Positions 26,672-35,467 are shown, counted from the stretch's first letter. The stretch is 64,000 nt of DNA from Planctomycetota bacterium (GCA_016235865.1 JACRIK010000018.1:1-64000); one strand, 5' to 3'. Numbers and translations are program-made. The notes: a model not told the origin generated them from the sequence alone.

Positions 26672-28123
26672 ATGGACTACGAAATAGTTATCGGCCTGGA
26701 GGTGCACACCCAGTTAAAGACGGACAGCAAACTCTTTTGCGGGTGCGCTACGGTATTTGGAGCCGAGCCCAACAGCCAGACCTGCCCGGTCTGTTTAGGC
26801 CTGCCCGGGGTCCTGCCGGTAATGAATAAAAAGGCCTTTGAATACGCCATTAAGGTGGGACTGGCCCTTAACTGCGCCATTGCTCCGACCACTAAGTTCG
26901 ACCGCAAGAACTATTTCTATCCGGACCTGCCCAAGAACTACCAGATTTCACAATACGATATCCCGATTGCCCAGCATGGTTGGCTGGAGACAAAGGATAA
27001 GAAAATCGGTATTACCCGGGTGCATCTGGAAGAGGACTCCGGTAAGCTGGTGCATCCGGAAGATACAAATGCGGAATGCGGAACGCGGAATGCGAAATTA
27101 GATTACAGCTTAGTGGATTTGAATCGCGCCGGCGTGCCGCTGGCGGAAATCGTCTCTAATCCGGAAATTACCTCGCCGGATGAGGCATATCAATACCTGA
27201 TTGCGCTAAAATCTATTCTGATTTATCTGGGCGTCTCGGACTGCGATATGGAAAAGGGCTCTCTGCGTTGCGATGCCAATATCTCCCTGCGTAAAAAAGG
27301 GGAGACCAAATTAGGCACCAAGACCGAAATCAAGAACCTTAATTCATTCAAGTCCGTGGTCAAGGCGTTGGAGTTTGAAGCCAACCGCCAGGCCTGGCTG
27401 TTAAAGGAAGGCCAGGCCGTGTCAGGCGAGACCCGGCTCTGGGATGAAGAGGCGGCCGAGACCCGGTCCATGCGCTCCAAGGAGGAAATCCAGGACTACC
27501 GCTATTTCCCTGAGCCGGACCTGATGCCCTTTACCATTTCTCCGGACTGGCTAAAATCAATAAAGGATTCCCTGCCTGAATTGCCGGTCCAGCGCAAAGA
27601 ACGGTTCGTCAAGCAATACCAGCTGTCCGAATATGATGCCGGGGTGCTGTTGCAGGATAAGGCGCTGGCTGACTATTTCGAGTCCTGCGTGAAATTGTAT
27701 AATAACCCCAAGGGTATCGGCAACTGGATATTAAGCGAGGTGCTCAGGTATCTCAATGACACCAAAAAGGAGATTCAGGAGTTAACCGTGATGCCTCAAG
27801 GGTTGGTGGAACTGGTGAAACTGTTTGATGATAAGAAGATAACCTCGACTGCGGCCAAGGAGGTCTGGTCCGAGATGCTCAAGGGTAATCTATCCGCATT
27901 GGATATTGTTAATCAAAAGGGCTTGGCGCAAATCAGCGATGACTCGGTTATTGAGGGTTATGTCAAAGATGTCATATCAAAGAACGAGAAGATTGTGGGT
28001 GACTACAAAGGCGGCAAGAAGAACGCCTTGGAATCGCTTCTGGGCCAGGTTATGAGGGCATCCAAAGGCAAGGCCCAGCCGGATAAGGTGCGAATGCTCC
28101 TCCAGAAGCATCTGAGTTCATAG
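26672..28123 (+). CDS. gatB: Aspartyl/glutamyl-tRNA amidotransferase subunit B
   Basis: GatB binds misacylated Glu-tRNA-Gln or Asp-tRNA-Asn and transfers ammonia from GatA. The 483-residue length and motifs are standard: [12 protein letters not shown] at the start, [59 protein letters not shown] and a C-terminal YqeY-like domain. One oddity is at residues 133-142, where a run of 7-bp repeats (27069-27096) inserts about nine residues (NAECGTRNA) into a loop before LDYS. gatA and gatC are not adjacent. The ATG follows an inverted dispersed repeat and has no visible ribosome-binding site. Confidence 0.96.
   Translation: MDYEIVIGLEVHTQLKTDSKLFCGCATVFGAEPNSQTCPVCLGLPGVLPVMNKKAFEYAIKVGLALNCAIAPTTKFDRKNYFYPDLPKNYQISQYDIPIAQHGWLETKDKKIGITRVHLEEDSGKLVHPEDTNAECGTRNAKLDYSLVDLNRAGVPLAEIVSNPEITSPDEAYQYLIALKSILIYLGVSDCDMEKGSLRCDANISLRKKGETKLGTKTEIKNLNSFKSVVKALEFEANRQAWLLKEGQAVSGETRLWDEEAAETRSMRSKEEIQDYRYFPEPDLMPFTISPDWLKSIKDSLPELPVQRKERFVKQYQLSEYDAGVLLQDKALADYFESCVKLYNNPKGIGNWILSEVLRYLNDTKKEIQELTVMPQGLVELVKLFDDKKITSTAAKEVWSEMLKGNLSALDIVNQKGLAQISDDSVIEGYVKDVISKNEKIVGDYKGGKKNALESLLGQVMRASKGKAQPDKVRMLLQKHLSS
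27069..27096. repeat. Heptamer repeat inside gatB
   Basis: Four consecutive 7-bp units (ATGCGGA, ATGCGGA, ACGCGGA, ATGCGAA) total 28 bp. Together with the surrounding codons they keep the gatB frame open. Confidence 0.75.
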
Positions 28124-28162
28124 GGTTTATCTGTGTCTATCTGTGTTAATCTGTGGTTGCAG

Positions 28163-29032
28163 TTACAACTGCATCTGTCTCAATTGTTTATCCGGCACGC
28201 GAAATCCGGACCAGTGCACGTATTCCTCTCTGGGCAGTTTTTGGTATTGCTCGAAGCTGATGGTTAGGATGAATCCGCCCTTGACCGGCACCTTACGATA
28301 ATGCACCTCGGCAAAGAACCGGTCGTCTTTGGGAATGGCCTTTAAACTGCGCAGGGTTTTATAGTCGTGATAAGCCTGGCGGCTGCCCACCAGGCCGTCA
28401 TAGGCGCTGTCCGTGACATAATAGACCTCGTTCTTCTTGCGGTATTTGTCCAGCACCTGTTCAGAAAAGAAGATGCCGTGGATGCCGTCAGGAGCGTATC
28501 TGAATTTCCGGTTGAGCATATAGCGGGCCAGCTCGGTCTTGATAAGACGCCAGACCCCGGCAATCTTGGTGGCCGGAAGTTTGCCGTCCTTGATTAATCG
28601 GTAGATGGTTCGGCGGTTGACGCCTAATATCTTGGATGCCTCGCTTAAGTTCAATACGCCACCCTCAAAATTCATTCCTAATACATGGGATGGTACCTCG
28701 CGTCCCCGGGTCAGAAATTTCCGGACATCATTCCTGGCGAATCTCCATTGGCCGCCTGATTTTGTGGTTGGTATTTTGTTGGACTTGATCAATCGGTATA
28801 TAGTAAACCGGCTTAGACCCAAATATTCACAGACCTCATTCAGGGTCATCAGGTCTGGTTTAATTACAGATTGGGCAGGGGATTTGCAGGTAAGTAATCT
28901 ATCCAAGTCGTGTTGCTCAAAGCGCCACTGGCCGGCCAATCGCCTGGCCGGCAGCTTGCCGGACTTGATTAAGCGGTAAACCGTAATGACAGAGACACCG
29001 AAATATTTACAGACGTCTTTTACATTCAACAT
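28163..29032 (-). CDS. Protein with three tandem excisionase-type HTH domains
   Basis: The start at 29032 (MLNVKDVCKYFG) aligns with the first domain; the frame stays open further upstream but overlaps the next gene. The 289-residue product holds three copies of the excisionase/MerR-like DNA-binding domain. Each has the pattern x-L-x-[DE]-[VA]-[CS]-[KE]-x-[LF]-G-V-[SN]-x-x-T-[IV]-Y-R-L-I-K, at about residues 1-48, 63-112 and 127-173. A C-terminal region of about 110 residues (KYRKKNEVYYVTDSAYDG and onward) matches nothing I know. One such domain is normally enough, so three suggest binding to spaced repeated sites. It is probably cotranscribed with the HTH gene just upstream and lies about 1 kb from a 22-bp repeat array. 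Confidence 0.8.
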   Translation of the reverse strand: MLNVKDVCKYFGVSVITVYRLIKSGKLPARRLAGQWRFEQHDLDRLLTCKSPAQSVIKPDLMTLNEVCEYLGLSRFTIYRLIKSNKIPTTKSGGQWRFARNDVRKFLTRGREVPSHVLGMNFEGGVLNLSEASKILGVNRRTIYRLIKDGKLPATKIAGVWRLIKTELARYMLNRKFRYAPDGIHGIFFSEQVLDKYRKKNEVYYVTDSAYDGLVGSRQAYHDYKTLRSLKAIPKDDRFFAEVHYRKVPVKGGFILTISFEQYQKLPREEYVHWSGFRVPDKQLRQMQL

Positions 29033-29036
29033 AAGA

Positions 29037-29495
29037 TTAAGGGCGGTCCGGGCCGCTGGCCCATAATTCCTTATTAATAATCTGCCTGATTCGTTCGGCT
29101 GAAATCGTAATCTGCCACTGATCGCGCACCCAGTTGGCCGTCTTGTGATAACTCCAGGTGGGCACATATTTCTTGCTCCGCATCGCGGCCAGATAGTTGC
29201 CGGTTTTTAATATCTGGTTAATCTGCTCAGGCGTTAATTTGGCGGGCTTGGCTGGTTCGGACAGTCCGTCCAGTCCTTTTTTCCGATACCGCCTGAGCCA
29301 GGTATAAACCGAACGGCTGGAGCAGTTCAATTGCTCGGCAATCTGTTTGATGGTCCGGAAATGATGGGATAACCATACGGCTTGGCCGCGGAGTTTTGCC
29401 CGGAGATTTCCCTTGAGCGCCATCCGATTCATAAAAAAGGTCAGGCGGGCGCACTCGGCCTGTTCCAGGCGGATAAAAATAGGTGGTTTAGGCAT
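29037..29495 (-). CDS. Helix-turn-helix protein resembling an IS630 transposase N-terminus
   Basis: The 152-residue protein starts at MPKPPIFIRL and contains a homeodomain-like/winged-helix pair: HHFRTIKQIAEQLNCSSRSV, then the KKGLDGLSEPAKPAKLTPEQ linker. These features begin many IS630-type transposases. The DDE catalytic domain is absent, and the frame ends 4 bases before the start of the three-HTH gene. It is either a transposase remnant kept as a DNA-binding protein or a real regulator. Its 5' flank is a dispersed inverted repeat (29510-29590), and an in-frame upstream start would be encoded by that repeat, so I exclude it. Confidence 0.65.
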   Translation of the reverse strand: MPKPPIFIRLEQAECARLTFFMNRMALKGNLRAKLRGQAVWLSHHFRTIKQIAEQLNCSSRSVYTWLRRYRKKGLDGLSEPAKPAKLTPEQINQILKTGNYLAAMRSKKYVPTWSYHKTANWVRDQWQITISAERIRQIINKELWASGPDRP

Positions 29496-29509
29496 ATAAA
29501 TAATAAATT

Positions 29510-29590
29510 GGATTGCTTCGTCGCTTCGTAGCCAGGATCCTCGCAATGACCATATGAACTATTGTCATTGCGAGCGTTAGCGAAGCAATC
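29510..29590. repeat. Dispersed inverted repeat (GATTGCTTCG ... CGAAGCAATC type)
   Basis: The left arm GATTGCTTCGTCGCTTCG through TCGCAATGAC and the right arm GTCATTGCGAGCGTTAGCG through AAGCAATC are inverted copies separated by about 14 bases. This is a well-known repeat type in many environmental bacterial genomes. It lies upstream of the HTH gene. Confidence 0.8.
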
Positions 29591-29927
29591 TCTATTAAAC
29601 TTAGAAATTCCATACGACAAGTCAATCTTGCCTGATTCAGCAAATCAATATTTCCACATTCGCAAGTCTATCTTTCCACTTATACCAAAAAATACAGTTT
29701 ATTTGGCCATATTTGCCCAATATAACGAGTATTTGGCCCGGTATTCAATGAAAAACAGGGGTAACCAGGCCGCAAAACAGGCCAATTCTTACCTGCCTGC
29801 CGGCAGGCGAGCCATCTGAATCATCTTATATATTAGCAAATATATCAAAACATATCAAGGAATGTAGCAAGATATTGCAAACTATGACACCTTATGTCAC
29901 TGACTGGTATCCCCACCCCTACCCAGG
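29591..29927. other. Gene-free spacer before array 1
   Basis: There is no convincing gene. It holds an AT-rich stretch, repeated TTTGGCC-type words, and a perfect 14-bp palindrome GCCTGCCGGCAGGC (about 29794-29807) of a widespread dispersed kind. An open frame at 29562-29819 begins inside the dispersed repeat and looks fortuitous. Confidence 0.6.
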
Positions 29928-30323
29928 GTGTAGATAACCCATATCCTGGGTGTAGATTACTCATATCCTGGGTGTAGATTATCCATATTCCGGGTGTAGA
30001 TTATCCATATCCCAGGTGCAGATAACCCATATCCCGGGTGCAGATTACTCATATCCGGAGTGCAGATTACTCATGCCCGGAGTGTAGATTACTCATATCC
30101 CGGGTGTAGATTACTCATATCCCGGGTGTAGATTATCCATATCCCGGGTGTAGATTATCTATATCCCGGGTACAGATTACTCATACCCGGAGTGCAGATT
30201 ACTCATATCCCGGGTGTAGATTATCCATATCCCGGGTGCAGATTACCCATATCCGGAGTGAAGATTACCCATACCCGGGGTGAAGATTATTCATACCCGG
30301 AGTATAGATAACTCTTACCCCTG
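29928..30323. repeat. Array 1: eighteen 22-bp tandem units
   Basis: Eighteen units follow one another with no insertion or deletion until one extra base at the end of the last. The consensus is GTGTAGATTA, two pyrimidines, then CATATCCCGG; units differ at up to about seven positions. Each junction recreates CCCGGG or a close relative. The array lies between the HTH gene pair and the TonB receptor, contains no gene, and begins and ends in degenerate half-units. Confidence 0.93.
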
Positions 30324-30409
30324 GTTAAGGACAGACAGGGGGGTATCTAGGAAAAAACGCAGCGGAGTGACCTGGCATCATTTGAATTAACGCGGAATTA
30401 TCCTGGAAT

Positions 30410-32536
30410 TCAAAATGACCCGCCGATTGATATTATCACATTCCGGCCCGGCTCATTATTACCCGAACCGTGGGTCCGGTAGTCGCGGTTACCGAGATTT
30501 TCTATTGCCACGGAGAGTCGGAATATCCGGCTCAAGTTGACGCCGCCCCTGATGTTATAGATGCTGTATCCCGGCGTGCCGTCCGGCGGGATTCGCTGTG
30601 TATTGAGTTTGTCCAGAGGCGAGAGCCGGTCCTGACGGTCGGCCATCTTGGTTTCCAGTTCTGACCACCATTTGCCGGCCGCATCAGTTCTGCGGATACC
30701 GAAAATAGCCAGGGTTGGTGGAATCATTGTCATTGGTTGTCGTGATTTAACGCCGGGCGAGGTATAGGTATCCACCTGGCCTCGCTGCGAACTCGCGCCG
30801 CCAAAGACAGACCAGATATTATCAAACCGGTAGTTCACCTTGAATTCCAGCCCGTAGATATTCCCATCGCCCACATTTGACTTCTGCACCTCGTTTAATC
30901 CGGTGATGGTTACGCCGGTCGGATAGCGGACAATCATATCGTTAATTATAGTATAGAAAAAGGCGCCTTGGGCGCTGAATTTATCGGTCTCTGTTTTAGA
31001 GCCGGTTTCAATAGAGAGAAAGTTCTCCGGTTTTAGGTTGGGCGATGGCGTTTCTATTTCATTGGACAGGGCAATGTCCAGCCGCGTTAGGTCGGAGAGG
31101 TTCGGCGACCGGAAGCCCTGCGAGATGCCGCCGAAGATATTCCACTTCTCAGTCGGCATATAGGATAACCGCAGATTACCGGACAGATTGCTCCATCGGT
31201 CGGAGATGGCTATGGTGGTGGGTGTGACAATCGTTGGGTCTTTGACCTTATCCGCATCAACGATGGCTTGTGTATAGCGAAGGCCGGCAGTAAGATTCAA
31301 TGATGGTTTTAGCGGATATTCATTCTGGATGTATAGGCCGGCTAAATCGTAGGTCGCGTCATCGGCCACCGGACCCTGAATCTCAATGCTTTCCAGTGCG
31401 CCGCTGGCCAGGTATTTGCGCAAGAATGAATCCACATTATCGCGGTAGAATTCAGCGCCGTAAACCAGATGGCCTAATGAAGTCGCCCGTTCCATCTGTG
31501 CCGAAAGACCCAGGGTGTTGACGTCAAAGCCGGAACGTTCCATCTTGTTATTGCTTCTCTTGCGGAATAACTGCTCGTCCTGGCTGTGGTAGGAGAGGGA
31601 AAACTTTGCCTTATCGCCCAGCCAACCGGCATCGTCTTTATAGTATTGTAAGTAGGTCAGGCGGCGCTGGTGGTTATACGAGCGTTCCTTGTCTGTGCCG
31701 ATGGTGGTATCCTGCCAGGAGATGCCAAAGGTAGTGGCGTGCGTTCTCCAGACATCGGGCTGGTTGACTCGGCTGTGGGCCAGGAAGAGTTTGTCCTGCT
31801 TGTTGATGAGATATTCCGCTTTGAGGTCGTAGTCCATTTCCTGGTAGCCGGTCTTGGGCTGTGTGCCGGTATGCGCACCGCCTTGTAAATCGTTGAAGTC
31901 CTTGTCCGAAGCGCCGGCCAGCATCCTAATGGATGGGCTGAAAGCGCCGCTGATTTCAGCCCGGGCAACACTTGATGTGTCCGCCGTGGCATAACGTTCA
32001 GAGGCGCGATACGAGAATCCTTTTTCCTGTTCTGGAGAAATGGTGATGACATTGACCGTCCCGCCGATAGCATCGCTGCCGTAAAGCGCCGAGGCCGGTC
32101 CTTTGACCACCTCTAATCGTCCGATAGTGAATGAATCAACCGTATTCCAATATTCATTAGGCCCGTCCCGGAATACGGAGTTGTTCAGCCGGATGCCGTC
32201 TATCAGGAGCAGGTTGCGGAAACCGGTAAAGCCGCGAATAAACGGCGAGCCCTGGCCCTGGGAGGTCTTCTGGACTGTCACCGACGGGTCGGATGAGAAT
32301 ATCTCCGGCATACTCCGGCTGAATTTTCTGTTTTGGATATCATCAGCTGTAATGACCTCGGTGATATAAGCCGTTTCAAACGGCTTCGCATCGGTGCGCG
32401 AGGCGGTGACGATGATTTCGTCGGGCTTTGTTTGGGCTGTATCGGCGCTTATTAACACTCCAACGCCCCATAATCCCAGAGCCATAACCAGCCATTTATT
32501 CTTTATCAAGCCGGCAACCTTTCTATAACCTGACAT
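30410..32536 (-). CDS. TonB-dependent outer-membrane receptor
   Basis: The 708-residue protein has a signal peptide, a TonB-box-like segment (DEIIVTASRT) and the plug domain (FIRGFTGFRNLLLIDGIRLN, then VKGPASALYGSDAIGGTVN). A 22-strand barrel ending in the terminal Phe of IISIGGSF completes it. Such receptors import iron chelates, cobalamin, metals or glycans using TonB energy. The barrel resembles siderophore or vitamin receptors in general form, but the ligand cannot be read from sequence. No cobalamin riboswitch is visible upstream. The gene is divergent from amrB, sharing a 96-base spacer. Confidence 0.93.
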   Translation of the reverse strand: MSGYRKVAGLIKNKWLVMALGLWGVGVLISADTAQTKPDEIIVTASRTDAKPFETAYITEVITADDIQNRKFSRSMPEIFSSDPSVTVQKTSQGQGSPFIRGFTGFRNLLLIDGIRLNNSVFRDGPNEYWNTVDSFTIGRLEVVKGPASALYGSDAIGGTVNVITISPEQEKGFSYRASERYATADTSSVARAEISGAFSPSIRMLAGASDKDFNDLQGGAHTGTQPKTGYQEMDYDLKAEYLINKQDKLFLAHSRVNQPDVWRTHATTFGISWQDTTIGTDKERSYNHQRRLTYLQYYKDDAGWLGDKAKFSLSYHSQDEQLFRKRSNNKMERSGFDVNTLGLSAQMERATSLGHLVYGAEFYRDNVDSFLRKYLASGALESIEIQGPVADDATYDLAGLYIQNEYPLKPSLNLTAGLRYTQAIVDADKVKDPTIVTPTTIAISDRWSNLSGNLRLSYMPTEKWNIFGGISQGFRSPNLSDLTRLDIALSNEIETPSPNLKPENFLSIETGSKTETDKFSAQGAFFYTIINDMIVRYPTGVTITGLNEVQKSNVGDGNIYGLEFKVNYRFDNIWSVFGGASSQRGQVDTYTSPGVKSRQPMTMIPPTLAIFGIRRTDAAGKWWSELETKMADRQDRLSPLDKLNTQRIPPDGTPGYSIYNIRGGVNLSRIFRLSVAIENLGNRDYRTHGSGNNEPGRNVIISIGGSF

Positions 32537-32595
32537 ATATAAACGAATAAAAGGGCGTTGCGGCTCATTTTATTTTGGATTTTTTGCGGTCTGGA

Positions 32596-32624
32596 TTGAC
32601 AAACTGCTGAACCGATACTATAAT
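32596..32624 (+). promoter_or_regulatory. Consensus sigma-70 promoter of amrB, probably leaderless
   Basis: TTGACA (32596-32601), a 17-base spacer and TATAAT (32619-32624) form a perfect consensus promoter, 8 bases before the amrB ATG. The transcript start should fall at or within a base or two of the start codon. Confidence 0.82.
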
Positions 32625-32632
32625 AAATATCC

Positions 32633-34231
32633 ATGAAACACAGTTTGCTGGGCCTGGCTATTTTTATCTGCGTGGTGGGCTGCGGACCGGATAGTCAAAC
32701 ACCAAATTCCAATAACCAAACACCAAACAACAAAGACCAAGCATCAATAACTAATAATCAAATACCAGATACAAAACACCAAACATCAAATTCAGAGGAG
32801 CAAGTTATGAACATTCGTGAATCAGTCCTGGCCGGCAGTTGGTATCCGGCTAATCCCGACACCCTGCGCAAGGAGATTGCCAGGTATTTTGATGCCGTGA
32901 AACTACCCAAAGGCGTTGACCAGAAGCAGGATGTTGTTGGCCTGGTGGTGCCGCATGCCGGGCATCAGTATTCCGGTCCCTGCGCTGCCTATGGTTATTC
33001 CTTACTCAAAGGCAAGATATATAAACGGGTTATCATTATGGGTCCGAGCCATCGGGTCGGATTCAACGGGGTCTCGGTTTCCCAGGCCACGCATTATGAA
33101 ACGCCGCTGGGCAAAGTCCCGGTGGACCGACAGGCCTGCGATAAACTCCTGCAGAGAATTAATCTTTTCAGTTACCAGGCCGCGGCTGACAAGAACGAGC
33201 ATTCGGTGGAGATTCAACTGCCGTTCCTGCAGACCGTGCTGGCGGATGGCTATAAGATTGTGCCTTTGGTGGTCGGTGATGTGGACGATTTTCAGGCCGT
33301 GGCGTCCATCATCAAGGAGGTCGTGGATGACCAGACACTGGTCATTGCCAGTTCGGACTTCACGCACTACGGCGAGGATTTCGGCTATGTGCCTTTCACG
33401 GACAGCATCAAGGCCAATCTCAAGAAACTGGACAACGGCGCCATTGAGCAAATCGTGAAACTCTCTCCGGACGGATTTGAGAAGTATATCAGGTCCACCG
33501 GAGCCACGGTCTGCGGTTATAAGCCGATTGCCTTATTGCTGAATATCTTAGGTGGAGAAAATAAAGTAACATTGCTGGACTATTATACATCGGGTGATTT
33601 GTCCGGCGACTATGCCCACTGCGTTAGTTATGCCTGTATCGCATTCAGCAAGAACGCATCAGCTCAACAGGCCGGGGATGATTTGGATAAGTCAGAACAG
33701 GCCGCCCTGCTCAAACTGGCCCGGCAGACCCTGAAGGTCTATTTGAATGACAAAAAGACGCCTAAATTTAACGAGAAGGAATTGACGGCCCGGCTAAAGG
33801 AGAAGCGGGGCATATTTGTCACCTTAAAGAACCGCGGTGAATTGCGGGGCTGTATCGGCCGCATATTTGACCCGGAACCGCTTTATCAGGAAGCGATAGA
33901 GTATACGGTGCATTCGACCCAGGATTCCCGTTTTTACTATAATCCGGTTACGGCCAAGGAGGAACCGGATATTGACATAGAGATTTCGGTCCTGTCGCCG
34001 ATGAAAAAGGTAGCCAGTTATAAGGATATCGTGGTTGGTAGGCACGGGGTTTATCTGATGAAGGACGGTTGTAATGCGGTATTCCTGCCCCAGGTGGCGC
34101 CGGAACAGGGTTGGACCCGGGATGAGATGCTTAATCAGCTGTCGATGAAGGCTGGACTGGACAAGGACGCCTGGCGTCAGGACGCGGAGTTTATGGTCTT
34201 TACCGCACAGGTGTTTGGGGAGAAAGAGTAA
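32633..34231 (+). CDS. amrB: AmmeMemoRadiSam system protein B-A fusion, lipoprotein
   Basis: The 532-residue protein joins two domains usually encoded separately. After a lipoprotein signal (VVGC) and a 35-residue Gln/Asn-rich linker comes the MEMO1-like domain (about 60-345; VVPHAGHQYSGP, MGPSHRVGF, NEHSVEIQLPFLQ, SSDFTHYG). The AMMECR1 domain follows (about 355-525; the hallmark LRGCIG). MEMO1-type domains carry the metal-binding His residues of extradiol dioxygenases. The three-part AmmeMemoRadiSam set is known by conserved association, but its reaction is not established. The radical SAM partner follows after 35 bases. The linker is encoded by a low-complexity repeat of CCAAA/CAAAC words. 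The lipobox places the protein outside the cytoplasm. Confidence 0.93.
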   Translation: MKHSLLGLAIFICVVGCGPDSQTPNSNNQTPNNKDQASITNNQIPDTKHQTSNSEEQVMNIRESVLAGSWYPANPDTLRKEIARYFDAVKLPKGVDQKQDVVGLVVPHAGHQYSGPCAAYGYSLLKGKIYKRVIIMGPSHRVGFNGVSVSQATHYETPLGKVPVDRQACDKLLQRINLFSYQAAADKNEHSVEIQLPFLQTVLADGYKIVPLVVGDVDDFQAVASIIKEVVDDQTLVIASSDFTHYGEDFGYVPFTDSIKANLKKLDNGAIEQIVKLSPDGFEKYIRSTGATVCGYKPIALLLNILGGENKVTLLDYYTSGDLSGDYAHCVSYACIAFSKNASAQQAGDDLDKSEQAALLKLARQTLKVYLNDKKTPKFNEKELTARLKEKRGIFVTLKNRGELRGCIGRIFDPEPLYQEAIEYTVHSTQDSRFYYNPVTAKEEPDIDIEISVLSPMKKVASYKDIVVGRHGVYLMKDGCNAVFLPQVAPEQGWTRDEMLNQLSMKAGLDKDAWRQDAEFMVFTAQVFGEKE

Positions 34232-34268
34232 AAAGCGTAGAGCGTATAGCGTGGAGCGTAGAGCGTAT
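34231..34268. repeat. Heptamer repeat spanning a gene start
   Basis: Five 7-bp units (AGCGTAG, AGCGTAT, AGCGTGG, AGCGTAG, AGCGTAT) fill the gap between the two amr genes. The last supplies the AT of the ATG of the radical SAM gene, and the middle unit supplies a GGAG that may act as its ribosome-binding site. Confidence 0.85.
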
Positions 34269-35376
34269 GGACAGAAGACAATTCCTGAAATCAGCCGCCG
34301 GCTGCGCCGCGATATCGCTTCTGGCGCAGAACAGAACACTTTCTGCCGAGCCGGCCAAGGACACACGCAAGGAGGTAGCATACTACAAGAAACTTGATGA
34401 CGGAGTAGTGGAGTGCCTCATCTGCCCGAAAAAGTGCAAGGTGCTGAATCAGGGACGGGGCATCTGCGGCAATAAACTCAATGACGACGGAGTTTATTAT
34501 AGTTTGGTCTATTCCAAACCCTGCACCATTAACATTGACCCGATAGAGAAAAAGCCGCTGTTCCATTTTCTGCCCGGCAGCCAGGCCTATTCGTTATCCA
34601 CGGCCGGGTGTAATTTCGGATGCAGTTTCTGCCAGAACTGGCAGATTTCACAATCCAAGCCCGAGCAGATGGATAATTATAATCTTACGCCGAAAGAAAT
34701 TGTCGAGCAGGCGAAGAAGAATGAAGCCAAGGTGATTGCCTTTACCTACGGCGAGCCGGTTGTCTATTACGAATATATGTATGACATTGCCAAACTGGCT
34801 CGTGAGCAGAAGATGCACAGCGTGATGATTTCCAACGGCTACATCAACGAAGAGCCGCTGCGCGAACTTTGCAAACATCTCAGCGCGGTCAAGATAGACC
34901 TCAAGGCATTCACTGACGACTTTTACCGGAAATACTGCAACGGCTCTCTTCAGCCGGTCTTAGATACGCTCCTGACCCTGAAGAGGATTGGCATCTGGTT
35001 TGAGGTGGTGGTCCTGATAATCCCGACCCTGAATGACAGCGCCAAAGAGATTAAACAGATGTGTGAATGGATAAAGAATAACTTAGGCGACAACGTGCCG
35101 GTGCATTTCTCCAGATTCCATCCGGAATATAAACTCAAGAACCTGCCGGTCACGCCGGTACAGACGATGGAAGACGCCCATCAAATTGCCAAAGAGGCCG
35201 GTTTGAGGTTCGTATATCTGGGAAATATTGCAAATCATCCGGCTGAATCCACCTATTGCCTGGCCTGCCAAAAGCCGATAATAAAGCGGGTGGGCTTCCG
35301 GATAGCGGAAACCCTGATAAAGCAGGGCAAATGCCCGTTTTGTTCGGCCCTGATACCCGGGGTCTGGGCCGGGTGA
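34267..35376 (+). CDS. amrS: AmmeMemoRadiSam system radical SAM enzyme with Tat signal
   Basis: The 369-residue protein has the radical SAM cluster motif CNFGCSFC in STAGCNFGCSFCQNW and other conserved cysteines (CLICPKKCKV and RGICGN). It ends with a C-terminal Cys-rich patch (CLACQKP, CPFCSALIPG). The N-terminus is a twin-arginine signal (DRRQFLKSAAG followed by a hydrophobic stretch), so it appears to be exported folded with its cluster. That matches the lipoprotein signal on the upstream partner, so the whole pair may work outside the cytoplasm. The reaction and substrate are not known. The start codon lies in a heptamer repeat. Confidence 0.93.
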   Translation: MDRRQFLKSAAGCAAISLLAQNRTLSAEPAKDTRKEVAYYKKLDDGVVECLICPKKCKVLNQGRGICGNKLNDDGVYYSLVYSKPCTINIDPIEKKPLFHFLPGSQAYSLSTAGCNFGCSFCQNWQISQSKPEQMDNYNLTPKEIVEQAKKNEAKVIAFTYGEPVVYYEYMYDIAKLAREQKMHSVMISNGYINEEPLRELCKHLSAVKIDLKAFTDDFYRKYCNGSLQPVLDTLLTLKRIGIWFEVVVLIIPTLNDSAKEIKQMCEWIKNNLGDNVPVHFSRFHPEYKLKNLPVTPVQTMEDAHQIAKEAGLRFVYLGNIANHPAESTYCLACQKPIIKRVGFRIAETLIKQGKCPFCSALIPGVWAG

Positions 35377-35403
35377 ATATTTGATAAATTTATCATATTT
35401 TTC

Positions 35404-35431
35404 TTGATTTTTATTTAATAGTTGGTATACT
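35404..35431 (+). promoter_or_regulatory. Sigma-70 promoter
   Basis: TTGATT (35404-35409), a 16-base spacer and TATACT (35426-35431) lie upstream of a good AAGGAG site for the gene at 35468. An AT-rich palindrome TGATAAATTTATCA followed by TATTTTTC just before it may end the amr transcript. Confidence 0.6.
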
Positions 35432-35467
35432 ACCTATATATAGCAAAACCAAGGAGAGTAGTACTAT

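Noticed and set aside
29037-29495. Functional IS630 transposase
   Set aside because: Only the N-terminal helix-turn-helix part is present; the DDE catalytic domain is missing and terminal inverted repeats were not identified.
29562-29819. 85-codon frame on the plus strand
   Set aside because: Its N-terminus is the usual translation of a dispersed palindrome, and the rest is AT-rich spacer without a ribosome-binding site.
29928-30323. CRISPR array
   Set aside because: There are no unique spacers: units are contiguous 22-bp variants of one another, and no cas genes are nearby.
32537-32595. Cobalamin or iron riboswitch ahead of the TonB receptor
   Set aside because: The spacer is too short and has no conserved B12-box or comparable structure.
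33824-34381. 185-codon minus-strand frame opposite amrB and amrS
   Set aside because: It is antisense to two well-supported genes, and part of it is translated heptamer repeat.
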